A DNA stretch of 64,000 nucleotides from Diaporthe sp. PMI_573 (Eukaryota > Ascomycota > Sordariomycetes > Diaporthales > Diaporthaceae), in the NCBI GenBank assembly GCA_021399435.1, contig JAJTUP010000003.1:186001-250000 (forward strand). Reading direction: 5' to 3'. The notes under the pieces were generated by a model that saw nothing but the letters and a program-made list of their open reading frames with translations, had not been told where the DNA came from and ran no database searches. Numbering within the stretch: position 1 is the first letter of the stretch; the number at the start of each line of letters is the position of its first letter. Positions 55,544-64,000 of this stretch are shown here, piece after piece. The translations under genes were made by a program, and so were the position numbers.

Positions 55544-58140
55544 TCGAGAATTCTCTTTGTGATCTGTATCCGCCCGAGTTTCTGGTGGTATATGGTGGTA
55601 TAGTCGTCGCGGGGATGTCTAAGGGCAATGGCAAAGCATACTGCACATACAGAGCCGAAGGCACTGTGGGAGGAGGCTGCAGCTTCAGGGGTGGTGTTCC
55701 TTGTATCTTCAGGTCTTCTTCATCATCGTTCTTCCAGAGCATAATATAGCCAAGACAGAGTGACAAAGCCCAGTAGTAGTCGACTTCCGTTGGAGCGGCG
55801 TCCTCAATGGTTCTCCATATGTCCGGGGCCTCGAGGTAATCCTTGACCGTTCTGTGAAGGTACTGGACGTTTGACCTTGCAAGGCTGTGGCCATATGAGT
55901 AAATGGTTGGCAGGACAGACACATCTCCTGCCTCAGCCTCAGATATCAAGCTGTCCAGTTGTCTGTACTTTGCCCTCCATGTTTCACTGGTGTTGGTGAT
56001 AGGCTCATCTATTTCGAGGAGTCCATTACAGCGACTGTTTATACGCCGTTTCATTGACACCGCTATCATGAAACGCTCCTTCGCAGTCAGAACCCTGAGG
56101 GGCCATTTGGAAGTTGGGTCGTGGTCGGCGCCATGTTCGTCGGCAAATCCATAGACTAGGAGAGGGAATATAACATGTTTTGTTCGGAATCCTGCCCATC
56201 TCGTTGTCCGATGGATCTGAAAAAGACGGGCGGCATCTTTAAAGTATCTTCCATCGAGACCGTGCAACATTTTACTGAAAAGCTCTTCCAGTTGTTCCGG
56301 GATCTCCTCAAGCCGTGCTTCTAGATCTTTAACGCGGTCGCCGTCCGCAAGGCCCTTGACAAGCGATGAGACGACCAACACCACCCACAAAAACACTCCA
56401 GACGCCTTCTTGGTGATACTTCGAATCAGTTCGGACGCATTCTGGGGGTCAGCCCAGGACAGCTCGCGGAATGCGGGTTCTCTTGTAAGATGCTCCTTCA
56501 CGTATAACAAGATATCGTGATGTGTCAGATGTTGCAGTATGAGACTGGGCTGCTGACGGAAACCATCCTCAAAGACAACCCACGGCCGACTGGAAACGCA
56601 GACTTTGACGTGTTCATACACTCCAAGAGTGTGTATAAGGGAAACAAGCTTGGACTTCTCTCCGTCGAACTCATCAAGACCGTCCAGAATGAGAAAGAAC
56701 TTGACGGAACTACCGCCATCTTCAATGACGAAGCGGAGTAGCTGTGATAGATCCTTGAATGAGGCATCCTGCAAAGGTGAGCCCATCATTGAGAAAACAA
56801 CCAGTTTCTCCTTGAGAGTATCGCAATTATCTTGCTGGAGCCGTTTCTCGATAATTTGCAACAGAAGTGATCGAAGGAGACCATCCTGGGACATCTGCAT
56901 CCTGGAGCCAGAATTCCAGAAGAAGAAGGAGGCCGTGACCAATGCTGATCCGCTGCACCAGATTCGAAGAAGGTCGGCCGTACGCTCATTGTCGTGCAAC
57001 ATCCTCATCAATGTCGATTTTCCCGATCCGGCCTTCCCAGTGATCCAATATATGCCACGTCCCTCGGTCAGCCAGGTGGAAAAGTCGTCCCATGGTCGGT
57101 CCACGTCTCGAGGAGGGTGATATACCCACTGGAACGTGCCTTCGTAATTATTGTGTATGCTCTCCTGGCGCTGAAGCATTTCTGTGAAAGATAACTTCTC
57201 CATCAAAGACTGGACGATATGGTTCGATGTGGCTGACCATGGCTCCAGTTTAGCATTTCCCTGTCTGAGTGCCTCGGGTAGACTGGTCTCAGTAGTGCCG
57301 TATATGGAGCTAAACTTCGGTCGGGAAGTGTATGCCTCGTATGCCTTGAAAAATCCCATGAGTCTTGCTTCATTATGCGGAGTGTCCAAACTTTGGGATC
57401 GCAATGTTTCGTCAAAGGAAATCGCATTCTCCCATGTGACTGTCTTGGCCCCGAGGGAGTTCAGCTTTCGATCCAGGCCAACAATACCATGTCTAAATGA
57501 AGGGGTTAGCAATTGTGCACTGAGTATAAGGGAGAGACATACTGGATATTAACCAGGATGGCGGACGCCAAAGAATGCTTCAGTGTTTCAACCCTCTCGC
57601 ATAACTTGTCGACGTCTTTCCTCATCCAGATCCCTTTGATTGCAAGTCGAACCACATCCCAATTCTTCCCAATGAAGATCGAGCGCCTACGTTTTCGGCC
57701 CGAGGGCGACTGCATGGCCTTCCGTTTCCTCGCATTTGGTGAATGGTCTGTTGGTACGTCTGTTTGATCCTGGAAAAGGTCAGCACCATTCCGCTGAGGA
57801 AGGCGAGTCTCGAACCACTCACGTCAGACCCTCGAGAAAGGGTCAATCCCTGCAATGTGGCGACCAGATCCTCTGCAGCGCTGTCGCACTCATTGCACAA
57901 GGAGGCTACATTCTCTTCTATTGTCGTGGGCATCCTTTGTAAATTCTCTGGTGTCAAGAGCTTGCTGAGACCCGAGTTCAGACTACAGAGTCTTTCAGCA
58001 TTCGACAGAAGGGTCTCCTGGGCCAGGGTGGCCCCACTCTCGGACTGGTATAGCTCGCTTATCTGCTTCCACAACTTGGAAGAGAAGTCAAATATCTGAA
58101 TGGCGCTGCTGGCAACGCTCAGTGATGAGAGGGGATCCAT
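55521..58140 (-). CDS. NACHT-type NLR-like NTPase
   Basis: Exons 58140-57823, 57769-57543 and 57492-55521 give 838 residues. The N-terminus (MDPLSSLSVASSAIQIFDF, Ser/Leu-rich, then ETLLSNAERLCSLNSGL) is the helical effector-type domain common in fungal NLR-like proteins. The NACHT core has GKAGSGKST (about residues 334-342), LILDGLDEF (Walker B, about 450-457) and CVSSRPW, then LHRTVKDYLEAPDIW, the conserved motif of this subfamily. The second exon carries a basic, NLS-like RKRKAM...GRKRRR patch. Proteins of this build act in non-self recognition and regulated cell death. The chain probably once continued into 54857-55543; as read it ends early at 55521. Confidence 0.85.
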
Positions 58141-58664
58141 CGTGTCGAGTGAGGGACGGTATCGGGAACTAGAAAGCTGAGTTAGTGGGGACAAATGACA
58201 GAGGGTCAGAAGGGGGAAGATAAAGAGCAATGTTGAGGTGGTGGTACGAGGGACTTGAGGCTTAGACACATTCAATGTTGTGTAGCTGACCACATGCAGC
58301 GCTATGGTAGGTTTGGGGTGACACAGCATGATCATTTAGGCACCTACGGCCCAGGCATTCCGCTAAGGCACATTTTCATGGACAGGCTTTGGCCAACGAG
58401 ACTACCCTTCAGACATTTTCTTTCTGTCAATAGCTTGATTCCTCCAGTGCAAGTGATAGATGAGCATGTGCTAGGCACAGCAATTTTGTAGAAGAGCAAG
58501 TCAGGCTGTGGTGGAGATAACACTTTGGGTAGCTTCCCACAAATGGCAATGTCCTGTTCCCACCCCAAAACATTTCTTCTCACAGCATATGACTAACACC
58601 AGTCTTCACTTTCGTAAAGACACTTGACCCAGCACATGATTTGATGTTTGCCCAGGACCGGTTC
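58141..58664. other. Intergenic stretch upstream of the NACHT gene
   Basis: 524 bases; a pyrimidine/A-rich leader directly precedes the NACHT start. No gene supported. Confidence 0.4.
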
Positions 58665-59820
58665 CTAAGTCATGGCCTCCTCGACTCCCTCCTCGGGAAC
58701 TTTCTCACCCTTGTCGGTTGACTCGCCTTTGGCGGACTCCTCAGCCTCCTGGTCCGCTTCGCATTTGAGGCGGTGATGGAACCGGTGCCATTTCTGACAT
58801 CCTTCGAAGCAGTAAAGAGTAGTCTTGCATCCCTTACATCGCTTCAAGTCAGGGGTTCCATGACCTTGACTCGCACCACAATTGGCACAAGTGTTGGGAG
58901 GAAACTGAAGACAATACTCCTCGACAATTGGCACGGGAACAGCCTTCTTTCCAACCTTGCGGCGCTTGCGGGCTGGCTGCTCGGTGTTGGTGGCAGTCTC
59001 GTGAGGAGGGATCGGCTCCAAGCCGGGAGGTTGAGTTTCAGGCTCTTCAGTATCGCTATCTGTGCTCGAATCGCCGGTTTTGTCGGCTTCCAGCTAAACA
59101 CTGACGAAGTGGTAGGGCTTTCCGTCAACATACTCGTCACAGGCTTGACGCATCTGCTCGCGCTCGGTTTCAAAGCGACAGACATGGCGGTAGTTGGACT
59201 TCAGACGGGCCAAGAACCCCGGAGGAAGGGTGCAGCCAAGCTCCATGGCGCAAAACGCGATTAACGCCAGATTCATACGGCCAAAGAAATCAAACCACTC
59301 AGAATCTTCTTGCTCTGGACCTGTGCATCCTGATGAGGCTGGCTAGGACGCCGGAGTTGAGGTAGTCGCGAACGAGTCGAGGGAAACGAGGCCTGTAGAA
59401 CCCAACATCCAGCTCCCAGTCCTCTTCCAGCTCTTTCTTGGAAGGCTTCTTGCCAGTCTGGCTGGGACCAACCTCGGTGCCGTCTTTTCGCGTCAGTCAG
59501 TAAAGCGACCTGTGGTCATATGCTCAGGATCGTGGGGAACGAACTCTTCCCTTCTCCAGATTTCTTGTTGAGCTGGTCCCGCTCCCAAGCTTGCGACGCA
59601 GGCGAATGACATCCTTCTTCAACGGCTTCACAATCTCGTCATCGAAGAATTCGTAGTAGGACTCGAAGTCAACTTCTCGATGAAATAATCCGTCTGGGAA
59701 GCGGCCCTATAATACAGTCAGAGGCTTCACAATGGCAAAATGCTTCCTAACTGACGCAATTGGAAGTAAGTGGTAAGGGTTGCATACCATCTTAGTGAGT
59801 CGATGTCGCTGGCATCGATC
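58665..59820 (-). pseudogene. MYND-zinc-finger gene with in-frame TAG and frame breaks
   Basis: The frame at 59021-58665 ends with a MYND finger: CANCGAS, CKGC, LYCFEGC and HRFHHRLKC provide all ligand positions. In the same frame upstream, past TAG at 59094-59096, runs EDSEWFDFFGRMNLALIAFCAMELG, which ends CDEYVDGKPYHFVSV at the stop. Further 5', WELDVGFYRPRFPRLVRDYLN and GRFPDGLFHREVDFESYYEFFDD look coding but lie in other frames, with one or two single-base breaks near 59325 and 59590. A GTATGT intron across the TAG was tested and shifts the frame, so it is rejected. The function of MYND proteins is protein binding; here probably lost. Confidence 0.6.
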
Positions 59821-60521
59821 TGTGGGAATGGGAAAGGGCAGACAAGCTTCTGTTGCTCTGGTGATCTGAGGTAATCAGATCTGGGGTGGCGTTTTGGAAT
59901 GCCAAATGAATTCGCTTTTGTCGTGTGATTTCTGGTCTGTCGGTGAAGATGGCGGATCGAGGGGGAGAACGGTGAGGGTGAAGGATGGAAGGTTGTGGGA
60001 AAGCAGGCACAAGACACCAGATTCTGCATAGAAATCAGGCAGAAACCTGGTTGGAGGGGGAAACGTTTTGGTGGGATGGCACGGGTCAGCCAAGGGAAGG
60101 AGTGAAGGAGGGAGCCTTCTCAGCGCACAAGGCCATTCCAGCACACAGGGCCCGATACGAGAAGCTCCCCCAGCCTGGCAGTCAGATTTCTAGGTAAGTA
60201 ACCAACCAAGGTACTTCAACATTCTACTGCGTTGTTCGTCCTAGTGTGACCAGGCACTCTGCCCATTGGCCTGTTGGCGAGCGTGGAACAGCTCCTTCAC
60301 GTTGACACCGGAACGCTGGAGCGACGCGCCAGAAAGGCGCACAACACTTCAGAGGAGGGCCATAACTCTTCTTGTTGGGGCATTCTGCTTTGTTTCCCAG
60401 TTTCGATGTCAATGTCTGCAAGCCCACGGGCGAAATGGATTGACCTATGGAAGTCAGAGTCCGAAGCACATGTCGCACCGTCCAAGAAGCATCACCACTT
60501 TTGGCCCTTCATATTTCTGGA
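59821..60521. other. Gap between MYND and NmrA-like loci
   Basis: About 700 bases. A minus-strand segment near 59,780-59,830 (FPQIDASDIDSLRWYATL) may be a first exon of the MYND gene; the rest shows no supportable gene. Confidence 0.35.
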
Positions 60522-61745
60522 TCATGTGCAGGACCAATGCTTGTAAGTCAGCTCATTCTTCTCGACCTCATCCACTATCGCTACGGCGAGGGCTTCATTA
60601 TAGATGCCGCCCACAACAGCAGCATCTGCGAGGGTCTCTTTTGAGTCAACGTAGACCTTGTACTGCCCTGTACGGATCCCTAATGCACCATTAGAATCGT
60701 CTCCAGAATCACCCCGGACGATGCAGTGTAGGCAGCTTACCCTTGTCACGGAGGAGCCCAGGCGGCGAGAGAAAAGACCACTTCTTGTCCCTGACTCCCA
60801 GCCACATATCCAGGGCTATACAAGAGCCTGCGATCAGATCTTGAATTCTCCTGTCCGCCATGGATCTATGCAACTGCCAGAGCAGCAACCGGGCGAACGG
60901 CCGCAGAATCCACGAAAAACCCTAAGCATTCCGTGTGAGTCAGCAGCTTGTCTCACGATCTGGCAGTGCAATCGACGTACAATCACGGCGTTCAACAATA
61001 CGCCGGGCCCACTTGAATAGTCTGATCATGATGGAGAACCCCTTTGCGCCGTGGTCTGTGGCACGGGCTATCATATGATCGAGGTGCTTATTGGGTCATC
61101 CGTACCTGTGTGGCGTCGTCAAGCACCGTCAGAAATTCCAAGAGCTGCTTTCAGTGGAAGAAATCACTCACTAACAAGAGTGCGCGAAGTCATCAGTTTC
61201 AGCGAGCTGTTTTCATGTGGATGTGTGTAGAGAACCAGCACCTCCTATGTTTTACAGTCGCCTGCGTTCAGCCTACAAGTCGGGAAGAAGGGCGGTGTCA
61301 TCAAAACACTCATACCAATCATGACAAGTTCTCCAGAATGCTTTGACTGAAGAACCGCTTCTTTGATCTTGGCGTGGCCCTCCACGCAGTACTCATAGAC
61401 CTCTTCAAGCTTGGTCAAAGGAGACCCATACTAGTAGGCGTTTACGATGGTATCGAATTCCTGAGAGAGTGCTTGTGCGAACCGGTCCGTGTCGTTGAGG
61501 TCGACAGCATGCAGTCTGTACTCTCTCTCAACCGCCCATTTTGACGGCGGGTTGCGGGAGATGCCCACGACGGAGTGGCTCCTGAAAAGGAGTTCATCTA
61601 CCACGCAAGAGCCGCACTGCCCCTTGGGCCCGATGACGGCTACCTTGAGCTTGGTTGGTGGTGTGACATAGCTGAGGATTGAGTCTGGATTCGTATGGCT
61701 TTCTGGAGAAATTCTATCACCACCAACATTCATGTACATGTGCAT
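60522..61745 (-). pseudogene. NmrA-like NAD(P)-binding gene with one in-frame TAG
   Basis: The 5' frame (ATG at 61745, alternatives 61739 and 61733) holds KLKVAVIGPKGQCGSCVVDELL, the dinucleotide-binding start, and the VVGISRNP strand. TAG at 61431-61433 follows FDTIVNAY, and the same frame continues with YGSPLTKLEEVYEYCVEGHAKI and the VMIGGAGSL motif across an intron (GTATGA donor, ATAG acceptor). Later exons give KKWSFLSPPGLL and, after another intron, IRTGQYKVYVDSKE and AVAIVDEVEKNE, the normal end of this family, stopping at 60522. The middle exon (about 60,900-61,150) could not be resolved. Apart from the TAG the gene looks full length. Confidence 0.6.
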
Positions 61746-64000
61746 ATAGCATGAAATATTCCGATTGCTACGAAGACAGTCCAGTCTTCTCGGAATGCTC
61801 AGTCGACCCGTAAACCCGATCCCCGGAATCAAAGACACAGGTGGTGTGAGTGTTGCGCGTGGTGAGGGGAAAAGCTGGGGAATTGCCATGCTTGCAAAGC
61901 AGCCCACCTCCTGTCGTTAGCAAGCCACTCTGAATATTGAACGAATTCCCCAATATACTTAATCACGTGGCCAGTAGTGAATGTCTCTCTGTGTAGCGAT
62001 CACTGAACGGTGGGTGACCCGCGTATGTACTCCGGTACAGCTGATGGCCTTTTACAAACCAGAAGCCCCGCTCATTTCACATTCTACGGTGGAGTTTGAC
62101 CGCCTTTCAGGGCTTCCAGAGAGACCCGACATTGTCAGTCGAGCCATTTTGGTGTGGACACTCGCTATATCGGAGCCAATAAAACTTTTCGGGACATCCA
62201 CGCGGAACAGATGTCATGCGTCGTGCTTGGGCTTGCAGGGCAAGCTGACGCCACAGCCTTCTCGCGCCCCCCCCCTCTCGTGCGCGATGCGTCAGAGCCC
62301 AATGTGACGCTGAGCTTCCCTGGAGGCCGCCAAGCTGACTGCTCGACGTTACATCGTGCCCTTGTCATCTCGTTGAGCGTCGTTCAGACGGGCGGCTGCG
62401 GCAGGCTGTAGAGACGATCTCCCCCTGATGCGCAAAAATACCGACCAGATGTGACTGCAGGCGCGTTGCCTCCAAGGTCAACAGAGCAGAATCACATCTT
62501 TAGAAGCCCCAGTCCAGGTCTGACAAGACAGAAGCCCGTGGCACTCATGCCCCGCATTTTCTTCGAGTGCTGGGTTGACCATTCGACAAACCAGAAGCCC
62601 CCTTTTCTGACCTCCTCTTCGGGTGTGCTGATGCTCATCATCTTGTTGAAGTTCACGATACCTGCTTGTTCAGACTGAATGGGTGATGGCCATCTCTCTC
62701 GATCAAATCTTGACTGTCGATTGTGAATCTGTTGTTAATGCAGAGCAAAGGTCGTGGACAGCCAGCAGCCTTTTCGTCCTGTGCACCTAGGTACCTTGAA
62801 GTCTGCTTACACTATAGTTCTGACAATGTGGCTCTGGCTTGATGGCGTGGGGGTTTGTGGGATGAGGGAAAGTCTGCATAGCCGTTAGCACTACCAAAAC
62901 TCGTCTAGTTCCATCACAGTTCGCACAACAAGCACAGAACGTGTGGTAAGACTCATCGTCACCTTCCTGTTCCGAATCGAGTCAGGAATCCGTTGGTAGC
63001 TTTTTTGAATCCAAATTTCCTTCCGTGGTTGATCTGTGGCCTGGCAAACCGACCGGTGAAGAACCTCACCTTGGCTACTGTGTATGCACGACTACTGCAA
63101 CCCTCCTGTCCCGGAACCCCGGCGGGCGAGACGGTGCAAAAACAGCATCCCTGCTCGCATGTCTGGGCCTGGGGCCTGGGGGCTGGACATGCTGGCGATG
63201 CCTGTATGGCGCGAGGAACTTGGGTGCTGGAATGCGTGGACAGAGTGCGCTAGTCGGACCCTGTTTTAGCAAACCTCCCTGTTGCCCCCAAGGCAGCAGG
63301 CCAAATCGGTATCCACACTACCTACTTTATCTGTGCTTGGCTACCTGTCAGCCTGTGTCGTCGGCCTGCCCCTGTCGATGTCCATCATCCCGGAGCAATC
63401 CCCCATCACCCATCATCAGCCTGCTCGCTTCCTAGCTGTGCACTCGCAACGCAAGCCTATACCCAATGAGGATGAGTTCTCACCAGCAGTCATCACTCTA
63501 AGCTCTCTGAAACGCTGCCTTTCCTTTCTGGTCTCTCTGTGGATCCCTCAACGAAAAAATAAAGTGTTCCTTGCCAAGAAGACCAATGCAACCTTGCGAA
63601 GGTCACACACCAACAAGTGACGGCCGATATTGAATTCGTGTTCGGTCAAATGGTGCTCTGTCAACAGTCGCACCCAGCCAACCACGGGCGGCCAAGTCTG
63701 ATACATTGCGATCCTTTACAACACGCCTTTTCTAAGGATATGGGTTTAACTACAGGAGTCGAGTCCTCTTCGCCTTTTCCTTCTCTGACTTGGCAGATGG
63801 CCGTCGCTGTATAAAGTCAATGGAAACCAACCTCAAGTTGCCGAATGCCAACCTCACCCTGACTCTCAACTCTTCTCAGCTCCAAGCATCATTTCCACCC
63901 TGTGCATTGGGGACATAGACTGAGCACATCATTTCCCAAGCCTAGTTGACATCCGAGACCAGCATTGTGAATCGATCCTGGTGCTTCCTCCCAGACAGCT
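61746..64000. other. Terminal 2.25 kb without a supported gene
   Basis: Several short frames exist but none shows a domain or convincing codon use. The last 200 bases are a C/T/A-rich stretch that could be the leader of a plus-strand gene starting beyond the window. Confidence 0.4.

Noticed and set aside
59096..59140. Short GTATGT-TTTAG intron across the MYND gene stop
   Set aside because: About 41 nt is below usual intron size and its removal breaks the frame into the conserved finger.
62154..63620. Several 70-110-residue ORFs near the right end
   Set aside because: No recognisable domain, overlapping in several frames, and base use unlike the confirmed genes.

Overview
The window is nuclear DNA of a filamentous ascomycete, most likely a Pezizomycotina species of Sordariomycete type. 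Genes carry short introns (about 45-105 nt) with GTRNGT donors and CAG/TAG acceptors. Fungus-specific families are common: HET, NACHT NLR-like, Zn2Cys6, bZIP with a DUF3425-type tail, and HAD-type drimane synthase. Several genes are damaged by C-to-T-like changes resembling repeat-induced point mutation (RIP). One intron-containing tRNA gene is present. No prokaryotic operon, rRNA or CRISPR signal was seen. Splice junctions were placed by hand from reading frame and consensus.

Layout. 0-3 kb: the 3' part of a carotenoid-oxygenase gene, then a single-pass membrane protein gene on the minus strand. 3-10.5 kb: an accessory stretch with a 404-bp MITE-like element, a diverged dispersed repeat (two copies), a kinase-like gene, and a HET-domain pseudogene with 16 in-frame stops but no frameshift. 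10.8-17 kb: a drimane-type terpene synthase (AstC type), eroded membrane-protein fragments, tRNA-Ser and an EBP-family isomerase, a possible small terpenoid locus. 17.3-25.6 kb: conserved core genes, namely CWC15 (spliceosome), RRP45 (exosome), ARL3/ARFRP1 (Golgi GTPase), a multi-pass membrane protein with an AT-hook tail, and a low-complexity protein. 26.5-27.6 kb: a short-chain dehydrogenase. 27.9-47.6 kb: an apparent catabolic cluster containing a Baeyer-Villiger/FMO-type monooxygenase, a Zn2Cys6 regulator fragment, a metallo-beta-lactamase-fold hydrolase, an aldehyde dehydrogenase, a bZIP regulator, an AtuA-like protein, a zinc alcohol dehydrogenase and a broken sugar-porter gene carrying an apparently intact pogo-like transposon. 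48-61.8 kb: a recognition-type accessory block with an F-box/2EXR-like gene, an NmrA-like reductase, a second HET pseudogene, a NACHT protein, a MYND-finger pseudogene and a second NmrA-like gene. 61.8-64 kb: no gene I can support.

How it fits together. The 28-47 kb genes read as a ring- or ketone-degrading pathway: alcohol to ketone, ketone to ester or lactone, lactone to hydroxy acid, hydroxy acid to aldehyde and then acid, with two regulators and a now-dead transporter. The other theme is decay. In at least five loci the frame continues straight through TAG codons, mostly where Gln (CAG) would fit. RIP-like mutation explains this best; A-to-I editing of UAG is a testable alternative for the two genes with one stop only.
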